Shown here piece by piece: positions 32,683 to 44,838 of a DNA stretch of 64,000 nt (the first letter of the stretch is position 1; every line of letters starts with the position of its first letter). Position numbers and translations under genes: made by a program. The stretch spans positions 48,901-112,900 of the forward strand of contig BDIU01000479.1 in NCBI GenBank assembly GCA_002118135.1, read 5' to 3'. The notes beneath the pieces are model-generated. The model saw only the letters and a list, made by a program, of their open reading frames with translations, was not told the DNA's origin and did not search any database. Source of the DNA: Trebouxia sp. TZW2008. Lineage: Eukaryota; Chlorophyta; Trebouxiophyceae; Trebouxiales; Trebouxiaceae.

Positions 32683-34371
32683 CACCGGCTGTGTATTGGA
32701 TCATGGCCGCTGTGCTAGTCCCACTGGATCCAGCATCACAGCAGTCTGATTGTGCATTGACGAGTACTTGGAGGGCTTCACAGCTGTATTGACCCTCCCC
32801 GTGATGCATTGCACAGCAATCGTATGCAAGATGAAGAAGAGCTCTGTTCCTCGAGCACTGGCGCTGGGCAGTTTGAGGTGTGCAGAGCTGGGGTGATATA
32901 CATGATTTTTGAGTGTGCTGCTATGTAGCCTTTCAGAGTCAAGTATGCGCAGCTTTTGTGGCTAACATTACAGACGTGTGCACCTTTTTTTGCGCAGCCA
33001 AACATTGGGCCTATCCTTGACTTTGTTCTATCCTGCCTGAAGCGGCTTCGAGTTCGAGGGCCCATGCTGAAGTGGCACTTGCTTCAGCACAAGTGGTCAG
33101 CTTAACCAGGCTAGCCAGACTTTGTAAAATCCTCTCTCTCTCTGGGCAGCAGGATTCGACCGACCCTTCTAATTGGTGGATTTCCTACTTGAGGGCTTTG
33201 ATTGGGGGCAAAGCCAAATTTCGCAAACAACCAATATGGTGGGGTACTCGCCTGCCCAGCCACAACTCAAGTGGGATAGCATACAACTATAAGCCAGCAA
33301 AGTTTACTGACAGTTCAGCGGGCCTGCGGAGATCTTGAAGCATTTGTTCAAGCCCAATGAATGTCGCCAGTACTTTGCCAAATTTCTGACATTTGGTATC
33401 AGGTAGGCTGTTGCAAAACAGCTGCTTTGGCTGTAGCTGGTGACGTTTATGGACTGGCTGGGAGGCTTTGTTCACTTTGCATTGCAATGACGCTTGAGAC
33501 AGCTCAATATCGCGATGTATGAGCAAAGGCTTTTTTTTCCCACTGAGCCATACCTGCTACTTGATTGTGCAGAAGCAATGACTGCAAGAGTCCATGCCTG
33601 CAAGAGACCTTGCAGCCATGCTGATCTTCAGTAAGCTTCCCACCTGAGCCCTGCAATTTCAGCGGGGCTTGGCCCCTCTAAAATAGCCTACGACTGCGTT
33701 GTGGGCAACATTGGCCATTTCGCAAAGCCCTGCAGATTTCCAAAGCACTTATATATGTAGCCATGCAAGAAGAACGCCAGTGCTTAATATGAAAAGCTGT
33801 CCCATAAAACGGGGCAGGATGGCTACGCTGTAATTAGGCGCCAACCCAGCGCTGGAATAGATAGGCAGGCTGAGATGTTGCCCACCATTAGCACAGGCTG
33901 CAGCCACGAACAACTGTGAGACTAATGACTTCTGTCAATGCAGTCAAGTCTCGATTGCTTGCAGATTTGGATTCATGCAGATTCATACCTTCCTGCCAGT
34001 GTGGCTAAATGGAGGCCCTTTTGAGTTGCTGCAAAGCTGCTTTGGGCCCCGCCCTGAAGTCAGCTTGAGTACGGGTTCGAGGGTGCCTCCAGGGCCGTGC
34101 ATCAGCATGCCGTTGGGTCAGCCTGACTGGTTTTCCATATCTGTGCCTCATTTGCACCTGGCTGACATCTGTTGCAAATTTTGCAAGGAGCCAATGGATG
34201 AAGCAATGTCTTTAGTCATGTGTCAACAATGCATGCCTACTGCGCATGCCATTTTGACTCTCAATTCCTGCGCATCAAACGTCTTTTGTGCTGTCCATTT
34301 GCATTGTTGGGGTGCGTGCCCTGTGCGTCATGCCCGATAATCTGCTGTAGCTACCTATATCTTTGGAGCTA
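32683..34371. other. Upstream of channel gene; no gene recognised
   Basis: It must contain the channel promoter. I see no coding region I can support; several open frames of 60-120 codons have no recognisable features. Confidence 0.5.
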
Positions 34372-34545
34372 CAGTAAACTCTCTTTGTAAGGATACTCGA
34401 TGTAAGGACAATCTTGATGTGAGGAAAACGCCGTTGGTACCCAATCAATGCTTGCTGACTGCAGCGGTCCCTCTGAATAAGGACAATCCAATGTAAGGAC
34501 AATTTGTTTGGTAACCAAAGCAGTCGTTACAAAGAGAGTTTACTG
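34372..34545. mobile_element. pogo/Tigger-like MITE, 174 bp, intact termini
   Basis: Terminal inverted repeats start CAGTAAACTCTCTTTGTAA at the left and end TTACAAAGAGAGTTTACTG at the right (19 matching positions), flanked by TA on both sides (370-371, 546-547). CAGT ends plus a TA target duplication are typical of Tc1/mariner-pogo elements. There is no transposase. Internally AATGTAAGGACAAT-like motifs recur. Confidence 0.9.
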
Positions 34546-35644
34546 TACCTGTATAATCATGGTACATGCTGAGTCTCAAGTGAGTGCAGCACACAAGTAG
34601 AGCTTTGTGCCCCAAATGAAAGCCAGACACTGATGGTCTTGGCTTTGACCAATATTCATGATGCCATCAGAAGCAACCTTCTGTTCTACATCAGTCACCT
34701 GCTTTTGTTCATGAGTCCCTGAGATGCTGTCACAATGAGACTTGGCGATATGCGATCAGGCCCAAGATTCAGTCGCAATCATCTGGGCCGGCCATGGTAT
34801 ATGTGACTTGCCTCAATGTAATTGTGGGTCTTGTGAGACTTCAAGTAAATTGCTGTGTTCCAAATCTTCACGGCTTGTCAAGCAGCAGCTGACCTCATTT
34901 AAAACAGCAGCTGGAGTGCGCTTTCAAGCCAATTTGTATAGCAGTTGGCCACTTCTGAGCTGATGCAACAGCCGTGCATGTGTCGTACCTACACATGCGA
35001 ATAAACCAGTCACTGGCAGCAGCTGTGCAGGAGCTACAGACGCTGCTATAAAGCATGCTACTTGTGTGAAATGCATCACAGCTGATCACCAAGACTTCAC
35101 AACGGAAGTCAGGGCAACTTCAGTGGCCAAGGTATATAGTCTCCATACCAACTTGCATAGCAGATGCATTCTACTGTCATAGCTGTTTCACATCAGCTGA
35201 GGCATAACAGAGAGGCACTTACTGCTTACAGGGTCAGTATGTTACCTTGCATTGGCTTGCGCCTTGCACAATCAGATGTCGCAGAAACAGAGACTGAATT
35301 GTTGACTCTGCGCAATCACGTGGAAGCCAGCTTCATGCTGTGTGGTCAGGCCAGCTACATCAGCCTCTTTCAGCCTTATGACCTGTTCATTGGATACAGG
35401 TTTCTACAAAGGCTCTGAGCAGTGGAGAGTCGCCCACAGTGTGGGCAAAAATTTGAAAGTATGAAAAGTCTGCGCGGCAGTTTGTGTGAGCTGCACCAAA
35501 AGTTCAGCAATGAGAGCATCTTATGTGGGCAGGGGCAATTTGGGATGCTCTCCCTCAGGCGCAAATGCGGAAAGACATGAAACAATTGATCGTTGGGGGG
35601 GAGGGGGAGGGGGGTGGGGAGAAGGGGTCCATCCCAATCTCTGT
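34546..35644. other. Intergenic; G-rich tract at 35590-35628
   Basis: No gene is recognised. The G-rich tract (runs of four to seven G) could form a G-quadruplex and lies next to the edge of the inverted duplication. Confidence 0.5.
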
Positions 35645-37085
35645 GCGTTCAACCTTCACTGACGCTGTCTGCCGGCCATTTACAGGCCATGACACGTCTT
35701 GCTTCTCGAGGGGGAATGGCAACGTGACTCACGTATGTCAGTTGTGTGTGCGGGAAACGTCAGGTGAGAGGTGCGTGCAAGAGATCCCGGCGTGCTTTCC
35801 CGAATGAGCAGCACTGCGGCAGCTTGCAACACAAGTCAGACACTGTCCGTAGGCTGCCTGACTTCGTGATGTCTGCTTGTGTGCAGGACAACGACGAGCG
35901 CTTGCACAAGAAGTCAACTCAAAGAGCATTCTCAGCCTCGCTTGCTGCACCAAGCAGATATAGCACAGACTTCGAGCCGTCAACGTTGGCAGCTCAACAT
36001 ACTCCACGGTGCTGTTCTTGACTTGCAAATAAGAGTCTGCAGCTCAGATATAGCTTGCCAGTCCAGTGCTGAGTTCAGCTGCATTTCAAAGACCGCATGC
36101 CAGCTTGATTGCGACTCAGGTATAGCATGCCAGCCTGAAAGAGAATCTCATGAGTGTTATGGGTCCTCCGCAGATCTTGGGGTCTGGCGCTGGAATCAAG
36201 CATGGCACAGACACAACCTGTCCTGCCAAGCTAGCGGTGATCATCATTTACAGAAACGGGCCCCAGACATCAGCCAGCTCAAGCCTCATCTGCAACAGCA
36301 GTGGGATGCAGCTGCAAATGATGACCTTGGCAAGATAGTCATCTCTTCAATGTCTGCACGGAAGGTGCACTGGGTCTGCCAGAATTGCCCTGACGGGCAT
36401 GCACACATGTGGCAAGCAACAGTACGTGACAGGTCTAGAGGCCATGGCTGCCCATACTGCGCCGCACAGGCTGTATGTCAGCATAACTCCCTTGCAACAA
36501 GAGCTCCGCAAGTTGCTGCACAATGGGATTTTGATGCAAATAAGCTGACACCGCACGACTATACAAGTGAAAGCAATGCCAAGGCTGCCTGGAACTGCAG
36601 TACTTGCAGCCATGCATGGAGAGCTACAATAGGTTCCCGTACTCGTAGAGGCAGCGGGTGCCCCAAGTGCGCACGTGAGCGTTCTAATTACACACGAAAG
36701 CATCCAAGCTTGGCAGCTGCTGGCCCTGCAGTGATGGCATATTGGGATCACGAAAGCAATGAACAAGCAGGCCTTGACCCTGGGCGCATCACCTTGGGCA
36801 GTGCGAAGCTTGTGCATTGGGTGTGCACCAAATGTCCTTTGGGACATGAGCACAGGTGGCAGCAAACTCCTGCTGGTAGAAATCTGGCTAGCACCAATCC
36901 CTCGGGGTGCCCTTGCTGCGTAGGGCGCAAAGTATGCAAGTGCAACTCCTTACAAACGCTTTGTCCTGATATTGCTGCAGAGTGGGACTTTCTGAAAAAC
37001 CATTCCACGCCTGCTGATGTGACTGCGTCATCAAAGTACAGAGCTTGGTGGTTGAACAGCAAGCGTGGCAATTGGCAGTCCTCAG
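35645..37085 (+). repeat. Inverted duplication, right arm
   Basis: Partner of 2460-3930. It shares upstream non-coding flank as well as the zinc-ribbon coding region. Tracts of ACTGACGCTGTCTGCCG and GTGACTCACGTATGTCAG mark the 5' side. Confidence 0.8.
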
Positions 37086-37171
37086 TCACAATGCGCACCA
37101 AAAACTACAGGCGACCAACAAAACACAGTCAAAGTACATTGTGCAGATCTGCCTTTTATGCTAATGTATGA
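36160..37171 (+). CDS. Multi-domain zinc-ribbon protein, DUF4379-like (copy 2)
   Basis: The open frame continues to TGA 37169-37171. Modules: VHWVCQNC..GCPYC, AAWNCSTC..GCPKC, VHWVCTKC..GCPCC, and a cysteine-less fourth (IAAEWDFLKN..RAWWLNSKRG). The start is unresolved. The frame is open back to about 35879 without a good ATG; the first in-frame ATG (about 36349) would begin MSARKVHWVC. An acceptor-like TCCTCCGCAG near 36174 has a counterpart in copy 1, so an upstream exon is likely. Three TGTAA motifs (the chlorophyte polyadenylation signal) occur downstream, at about 37210 and 37664-37690. Molecular function is unknown. Confidence 0.8.
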
Positions 37172-37818
37172 CAGCAAATAGCAAGTGTTTGTCATACTGT
37201 GGGTTTAATGGCTATTGTTGTAATCTTTATGGCGATCTGCAACAAATTGCTGCTGCTTGTTTCACTTCTTTGTTTGTCTCTGCGTGCAAATATTGCACAG
37301 CTCCCCACTAAATTGTATTAACAGTGATGTGACCAAAAGTCTTTATCTTGCGCATGGCGGTAACGCTGTAGCAGGCCAAAGCTATCTTCATGTCACTGTT
37401 GTGATTTGCTGTGACCCCATAACAATGCAGAGCTGTTGGCAACTGCCATTTGCAACTACAACATCATGCAAGCCATTGTCAACAATTCCTGCTTACACTG
37501 TATGATGTCGATGACCAACCTTGGGAAAGTTCAAAACAAACTGTATTTTGAGTACTTCAATGAGTGCCTCCCTGTCCCCAATGATGCCAAAAAGCACCTC
37601 ACTGGCACCAGAAGAAATCCCTCAGATTACAGACCCTATCTTCTATAAAATGTCTACACTTGGGTTGTTGTAATCCTGTAAATCTGTAAACTTACTAATC
37701 TTTCAAGTAAGAAGAAGGCCTGATGACTATCACAAGACTAACACGTGCGCAATGCAGAATCATGGCATAATCACAAGGTTTTTTGCATGTGGATAACATG
37801 AATATCTCCGTTCCACAG
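37172..37818. other. Between zinc-ribbon copy 2 and the next gene
   Basis: It holds the zinc-ribbon 3' end and probably the missing first exon of the 37819-41315 gene. One open frame (37515-37648, either strand) looks compositionally protein-like but I cannot place it. Confidence 0.4.
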
Positions 37819-40800
37819 GGTTTGCAGAAGCTTCTGCAGAACCTCACAGATGACTCACAGATCATGTGGCATGACATAATCAGGATAATCCTTGATCTTT
37901 CTGCAAACTGGATCAGAGTCAGCAGTCAGCAAGGCACTTACATACAAGGAACCTTTCAATTATCAAGATTCCAAAGAGTGAATACAATCAATAACTCATG
38001 ATCTGCAGGTGGTGCTGCAAGCAGCAAACTTCCCAAACATGACATCGACGACCAGCTTCAACGGCAGCTTTGAGTTTGCTGTGGATCCACTCTCTCTCAC
38101 AAATGCCAATGTATCAATCCCTTGGAACCAGTCTGCTGCTGCTGGTGCCTTGTTGCCAAACGGCTCAGTGTATACAGCAGCAACAGTAGGAGACTATACC
38201 TACAAATGTGCTGACGCAGCAACAGATGTGTCATCACCAATTACCCTTTCAGCAATGGTACCTGACAACAGTAAGTCCTGCATTGCTTTTTGCCTTTCGT
38301 GGTTTTGTTTCATCAAAAACGCATGCTGGGCAAGCTTGGCAAAGCCCAGCATGCTGAAAAAGGTTGTTTGCACTTTTGCTCGGCTGCATTCATCAAGCCT
38401 CAGTTTCTTTTGGCCATTGGCTTCTGATCAAAACTCAAAAAATGATGCAATTGCATGCAAGTGCTTCGCAGGATATGCTGCAGACCATACTTGTCATCGT
38501 CACAGTCTTCATTGCCAGTGTGAATGTTGTAAATCATCATGACCATTTGTTCTTGTGAGGTTTTACGTCCCAACTAGGTGCATACAAAACTACGCAGACC
38601 TGGTTGCAACCTCGAAAAATTGTGACAGCAACTGGCTCCATCATGTCATGCGTAAAAGCTACAGCATTTGCTGAAACGCAGGCGGCGCCTGTTGACTGAT
38701 TTGGCTGCATGCACATGGGCTGACTGCATGTGCCGTTGCTGCAGCGACTAAACCCGTGGTCATAGATGCGATCAGCACAGCAGCTGCTCAAGCAGCTGTC
38801 CAGTTCCAAAACTTGCCATCATGCTATCAGTCAGCGTTGGCACAGTCAGCTTCAGCTGCAGGAATAGAACTGCTGCCCATCACTGCTGACAAGATTCATC
38901 AACTGGTGGTGCAAGGCTCAGACAAACCTGAAGAGTTTTCAGCTCTGCCCAACGCAAATGCTTTGGCAGGTCTTCAGGTGGGCAATTTTGTACATTCTGT
39001 GAGGTGTTCAGAGCTGCATTGTTTTGAGTGTGGCTACCTGAACAGGCATCTGGCAACACACAGCCCAGAGAGAACCTAAGATGTGCCCAGTGCTTTAGGG
39101 CATTTTGACATGGGCGCAATCCCACAGACGCAACACTGGTCACAGCTGTCTGCATAAAGCTGCATGCCCCTTTTTGAAGGCGGCATGCCTCTTGCAAACA
39201 AGGAATTTTCTTGCACTGAACAGTGACAGGCGTTTGTTCAACTGGTTGTGCAATGGCTGCAAAGCTCTGAGTAATTGATAGCTCTGCCCCACACAAAGCT
39301 TTCAAATGTTCAGACCTGCACTGTTCAAAGCTGCATTCTCTCGCCTGCATACTCAGCTGAGCTGTGCCTACTCAGCGCTCAGCTCATGAGTAATCCCTTT
39401 GAGTCATCCCATTGTCTGTTCCTGCATGCAGGATGCACATTGCACTCAGCTTTATATATTCAATGCTCATTCATGTCTAGCACCCGTCACTAAATGCATT
39501 GAGCAATGATTTTCGATTATCCACCTTGTGTGACCGCTTGTGTCTGCATGCAGGATGCAAACTCAGCTCAGCTATACTTACTCAACGCTCAGGTGATGAC
39601 TGCCATGACCCTGGGTGGTGTCAGCATCTATAAACAAGGTTACAATTTTGACAGAGATGTGGTGAGTTGACCGTCAGATCCTTCTTACTTGTCAAACTCA
39701 CATGACTGGCTTTATAATGGTGACACATGATGTCACCCTCACAAAGCTAGCTCTGCTGCAGAAACTCTCTTTGTCACCCTGTCTGTTTGTGATATTGCCA
39801 TCCACATCCACCCCCCCCCCTTCCTCTTCTCCCTGTGCCGTCCCTCACTCCCTTGCAACATGTGACCTTCTGCTGACTGAGACATGTTGTGATCAGTCTG
39901 ATGCTGTAACAAGTTCATGGCCGCAAAGTTTCTCACTGACACTCAGTGCAAACCACACAGTGTTACATTGTAGCGATAGCCTTGTGCTATGGCTTCAATG
40001 CAAATACGAAGACAAAGTGGAGTGTTTTGCAACACTATAGTCATCTTGTCTAGTTCTGTCATTGCTTCAATGCGATTACGAAGACAAAATTGAGTGCTTT
40101 GCAACACTGTAGTCATCTGGTCTACTTCTATCATTGTCGTCATTATCATCAATCAGGTTCTGGTGAAGGCCAGCTCAGGCTTGCATGTATCAGGCCTTTC
40201 AGGTGGTTGCCTGATACATTGATTGGCAGATAGTCCGCCTGAGAGTCTGATGTTGAGCTTATGCTGTTGCAGGCTGTGCATGCAATCTTTCAGCAATAGC
40301 TATATTCAACAGCACAGAAGCTGTACAACAGAACCAGTCATGGCAGCCCAGCTGTCGCATTTGATTTGGATCAAGACACCAACCAGCTGAGCTTTACTAA
40401 TGCAACAGCCATAGCAAGCTTACTAACATCAGTCAACGCCACAACTGTAGCCAACTCAAGCCCTGGCACCCCAAACAACACAGCATTGGCCTGTCCAAGT
40501 GGTGCCAGCAGCAGCAGCAGCAACATCAATTCAGCGCCAGGAGGGTCTTCAGGAACCATCAACAGTGGCAGGCGCTTGATGCAAAGGGAACAGCTTGTCA
40601 GTGGATTAACAAGGAGACATCTGCTCCTGTACGCTACTGCGGAATTCAAAGATGTAAGTCTGCACACATGCTCTTGTGGTGTTGGGCAAGCACACTGTGA
40701 CATGGTGGGCAGTGTTGTTGTGTGACAAGGCGAGCATTGCTACACAATGGACATCATGGCAGCATTTAGATTATCAAGCGTGTGTGCAAACCCACCGCAT

Positions 40801-41315
40801 CAGCAAAAGTGTACAGCTCATGCAGAGCAATTGTTATACTTGACATGGCCATGTCAATTCTGCATCAGCAAACGTGTTGAGCTTCACTCTGAGCAGCACT
40901 TGACATGCCTTTGTCAACTGTGCAGGTCAGAGACGCAATTAGACCAATCTGGCTGACATCAATAAAAGTCTTGTGACTTATCATTTCACAAGGTCAAAAG
41001 TGTATGAGCTTGCAACTCTGCAAGCAGCTGATTGTGTCAATTGTGCAGGTCAGAGATGCAATTGGACCAATCACTGCTGACATCAACACTCGCCTTGCAG
41101 CTTTGCTACTTGTTCAAGGCCATGTGAATGCGACTGCGATTCAGGAAAACACTGCAGCGCTCTTGCGTCTAGCAGAGCTTGACATATTCAATGCCGCAGT
41201 GGCAGACTGGCTCGACTATGCAGACTTTGTTGCTGCGGACACGGGCGCAAAACTTACAGACAGCATCAACACAACTCTTGCAACTGTCATTAGTCAGGCT
41301 CCTGCTTTTGCGTAG
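37819..41315 (+). CDS. Unrecognised Ala/Ser/Thr-rich, probably extracellular protein (start not found)
   Basis: Exons: 37819-37917, 38009-38270, 38745-38977, 39554-39661, 40157-40202, 40273-40653 and 41049-41315 (TAG). Phases agree except in 40273-40653, where the frame giving NLSAIAIFNSTEAVQQN changes to the frame giving GSPAVAFDLDQDTNQL (one base surplus). The product is about 464 aa plus a missing N-terminus. It has many N-x-S/T sequons (NFPNMTS, NANVS, NATAIA, NATTVANSS) and few charged or aromatic residues, suggesting a secreted or surface protein. No domain is recognised. Decayed 5'-half copies precede exon 39554 (at about 39339 and 39425) and exon 41049 (at about 40926), which supports the exon calls and the strand. 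Confidence 0.6.
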
Positions 41316-41829
41316 GACGTTAGTTGCGTGACTTCACAAGTAGTAAGCTCCGAGAGAACCATTTTTGAGAACAATGTTTCGAAAATTTACAGGCCCACAA
41401 TAAATGAGCTGTTGCTGCACAGAGTAAGTACGCAAGGCAATGTTGAAATAGCTCTGATCAAGTAGTCCCCACACGAGTTTTGACAACTTTCAGCATGCTA
41501 GAAGATTGTTTTGATGGCCAGCATATTGCACACAAACAAGCCACAGTAGTTCCATTGCCTCCAATTTCTTGTAAGAACATATCACTGCAATGTAGAGATC
41601 AATACTGTATACATTATGCATAGCACACGAACTTCATAGCAGAGAGACTCATACCTTGCAATGGAGACTCAGTTGACCACACCAACGGGCAACAGAAAGC
41701 TGTGCACATTTATCGCACCAACAGGCAATAGAAAAATGTGCACTTAAGTGGCAACAGTGCTGTCGACAGACGTCTGTCTGGTCAACGTCTGTCAAAAGCA
41801 CGCCTTTTGTCCACGACAAGAAACCTGAC
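41316..41829. other. Intergenic, converging 3' ends
   Basis: Nothing recognised between the plus-strand gene and the repeats at the 3' end of the DJ-1 gene. Confidence 0.5.
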
Positions 41830-42038
41830 ACCAAGTGGTCGTCAACTTCCAGGCTCAGACCATCGGTCAGCTGTCGAGTCTGTCCATTTTGTGTCATATT
41901 CTGCGTATCTTGCTACCTCTTGAGCTATTTCACTGGCTCAAAAAGTTAGTCGTCACCTGCAGGCTCAGAGTATTTGTCAGCTGCTGAGTCTGTCCATTGT
42001 CCATCATATTCTGCAGATCTCGCTACCTCCTGAGCTGT
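41830..42038 (-). repeat. Two 3'-half copies of the last DJ-1 exon
   Basis: AQEVARSAEYDGQWTDSAAD (about 41945-42035) and AQEVARYAEYDTKWTDSTAD (about 41830-41930) repeat the end of the exon at 42039-42233, each with SEP near the end. They lie in the 3' flank and lack an acceptor. Confidence 0.85.
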
Positions 42039-44125
42039 TCAACTGGCTCCAGAAATTGCTTGTTGGCTTCCAGGCTCAGACCACTTGTCGGCTGTCGAGT
42101 CTGTCCATTGTCCATCATACTCTGCATATCTCGCTACCTCTTGAGCTGTTTGATCATCTATGATTTTTGCAATGAAGTACAAGGTAAGGTCCATGCCTGC
42201 TGACACTCCACTTGATGTCAACACATTCCCATCCTGTGCCAGATGGAAGACTCAACAATGTTTGTATTGCACCATAACATGGTCAGATCAGTTTTTGGTC
42301 AAAGGGATCATATGCAGGTTTTCAAGTTTATTTCTTGATTGCCTAGATTGTCTCGACGTTTGATCAGGTTTTGACACACGCAATCAGACTAATTGGCTGG
42401 CCAAAGCGTGTGAAGTCTTCTCTCTCTCTTCTCTCTAACCCTCTACGAGTAGGCACAAACCAGAACTATGTGCCATGTCAAAGATAAGAATGACAATGAC
42501 CAACAAACAAGCAGAACCCAATGCAAGAACAAAGGCATCCTCCTAAGCTTAGGCTGCCCCTCAAACACTGCAACATATGTATAGTCAGGGGATGACAGGA
42601 GCTTGGGACACGATGCTATGATACAAAGCATACAATATGCAGCATCTTGTTGTAAGCCTGTGCCAAGTTCATGAAGCAGTAAGCAAAGAGCAGGATTGCA
42701 ACAAACGTAGACACAATGAGTGTATCTCATGCTGCAGGTGTCAAAATTCATTGCTGACTGAAACGCACCCGTAGATCTGAGAGCAGCGAGGGAACAAATT
42801 TTTAGGTGCGACTGTTTCCACCAGAAAGTGAGATGCTTCAGCTTGCAAGTCCAAGACAATGCAAGAATGCATGGCACCATACCTCAACCCAGCGGGCGTG
42901 CTTCACCCAGTGAGTCTTTGCTGACTGGGACTTGGCCCACTCAAATGCCATGTTGTTGGAAGTAGCCTTTTTGCCATCCAGCAAGCCTTCAGAAGGCAGC
43001 AGTTAATACAGCAGTAAATACGACAGCAGAAAATCAAACAGCAGGCATGATATTGATGATAACCCTTGTGTGTGAAAAAGAATGTGGTGTGCGTGTTTGC
43101 TAACTGAGATTTGGTCCACTCAAAAGCCATGTTGTTGGAAGCAGCCTTCTTGCCGTCCAGCAAGCCTTCAAACAAAAGTCATAAAGACACCAGTGAGTAC
43201 AGCAGCATTAACTCAAATAGCAATTTGTCAAACAGCAATGATTAAAACAGCCCTTGTTTGGTGAGCTTTTAGTGTTTTATGCATTCCTGAAGGCAGTACT
43301 CGGACATATAGTTTGACTTGCCGAGGCTGTGAGGTTTCTGTATTCTGATCAACATCTGCTAAAGCGTGTTCTGGATGTATACAAGCTGTTATTCAATGTG
43401 CGTGCTGTGCACATGCTTGACTTGTCTGGACTGCCGAGGATACTGAGCAGAATTGCTTGCAGTTGCACAGACTGACAAGAGATTGCTGCATGGACAGGCA
43501 GCATAAGTACCTGCTTTCGCCAAAAGCGCTGAGCCGGTGCAGACACTCAACAGGAACTTGAGAGGCTGTTCACGTCCAGAGTATTGATGCCGCAGCCAAG
43601 ACAGGAAGTCGGCGTCATCAACTACTTTCCTTGTGCCACGGCCTCCTGATTGGACCAGCATATTCTCATGCCTTGCATTGTAAGAAGAAAACTGGTGCAT
43701 TGAGCCTTTGCCTGATCAAGACCAGGATGGCTAGGGGGGAGGGGGGGAGGGGTTGCGGGAAGGGGGCAGGGGGGGATGCGGGGCAAGGAAGAGGGGCCCA
43801 GGTGGCCTGAACATTTTGGGCCTCAATGGTGGTTGATGCAGAATGTTGGCAGAGGGTCAAGTTAGGACTGGATATTGATCGTCCAGTGCTGAGTGTCACC
43901 TGGGACTAACAGCACGTCTAACTGCGGACAGCTGTCGAACGAGTGATCTGGTACAGTGACCACCCCTTGCGCAGACCGAACCTGCCGGCCGTCTTGAGTT
44001 ATGAAGAGCATGTTGAAATGGCTTTTGGATGGTGGTACGCCTAGTAGCTCCACAGGTCCCATCACGTCCAAGGTCTCGTAGTCTGAGAAAAGCAGGATGC
44101 CGACAGCCAGATTTGGCTGAGACAT
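42039..44125 (-). CDS. DJ-1/PfpI (ThiJ) family protein, 219 aa, four exons
   Basis: Exons: 43900-44125 (ATG at 44123-44125), 43511-43645, 42883-42986 and 42039-42233; all in phase, 660 nt. Hallmarks: LAVGILLFSDYETLDVMGPVE (strand 1 with the buried Glu), DVLLVPGGRGTR, the nucleophile elbow LLSVCTGSALLAKAG with the catalytic Cys, GLLDGKKAASNN-type segment, HWVKHARWVEDGN and SSGVSAGMDLTLYFIAK. This pattern is closest to the isonitrile-hydratase/AraC-N-like branch, not human DJ-1. The likely role is a small-molecule hydrolase, glyoxalase or redox protein; the substrate is unknown. A 5'-half copy of exon 3 lies at 43110-43170. Intron 1 has a G-rich tract at 43731-43800. It is divergent from the F-box gene with 713 bp between. 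Confidence 0.9.
43731..43800 (+). repeat. G-rich tract in DJ-1 intron 1
   Basis: Repeated runs of four to eight G (GGGGGGAGGGG, GGGGGCAGGGGGGG), with G-quadruplex potential on the plus strand; C-rich in the transcript. Confidence 0.85.
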
Positions 44126-44838
44126 CGAGCCACGTTGCCAAAGGGGCTCTGTGTACGCGTATCACTTTTGGAATCAACTCCGTCCACGAAATGCTGTAGC
44201 GGATGCTGTCACGCTCTGAGGAGTGAATTTCGCTGCTTCCGGCAGTGCATTCGTAAAAGCTCAGGATCAGATTACTAAGGCAGCTTCCCTTGCAACTACC
44301 AAGGCATGCAAAGCTTCAGGCTGAAGCCTTCAGGTGAAAGCACAAACGAACTACTTTGCTGGTCACAGTCAGCGTCAGCAATCTCATGTTCGGCGCACGC
44401 TAGCTGCTTGGCTTATGCTTTGCGTTCTGAAATCTTCCAGGTTGTGCGAAATACGCGCAGACAAATTTGAAGGTTTGAAAAGCCTGCCTACGTTCCTACC
44501 ACCTTGTCTGTCTTTGATGTTCTGGTAGACGACGGTCGTCGCGCTTTCAGCAGTGGATCTGGAGCTGTGCCACCTCCGCGCTCTCGATGCACAAGGTGCC
44601 ATCAGCGATCCCGCAAGTTTGAAGCTCACCAGGCTCAGAGTCTGAGCAGCGCAAAATTGCTCTGAGACCGCATATCCCTTGAACAAGCACACTTCGGTGC
44701 GGCAATGAAGTTGCCTACGACTGCCGGCGATCTGAGTCTCTCTTGTGCTCATGCATGCTGAGCACTGAAATAGATCTAGAACAACAGCTCCTGCAGACTT
44801 TACTTGCCCTTTGATTAGTCGTGCTTCTGAAAGCAAGC
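44126..44838. promoter_or_regulatory. Bidirectional intergenic region of DJ-1 and F-box genes
   Basis: The two start codons face away from each other across 713 bp. It must hold both promoters. I see no clear TATA box; a minus-strand open frame here lacks coding features. Confidence 0.45.

Noticed and set aside
44384..44836. 150-codon minus-strand open frame between DJ-1 and F-box genes
   Set aside because: No domain, no acceptor or donor context; it overlaps the region that must hold both promoters.
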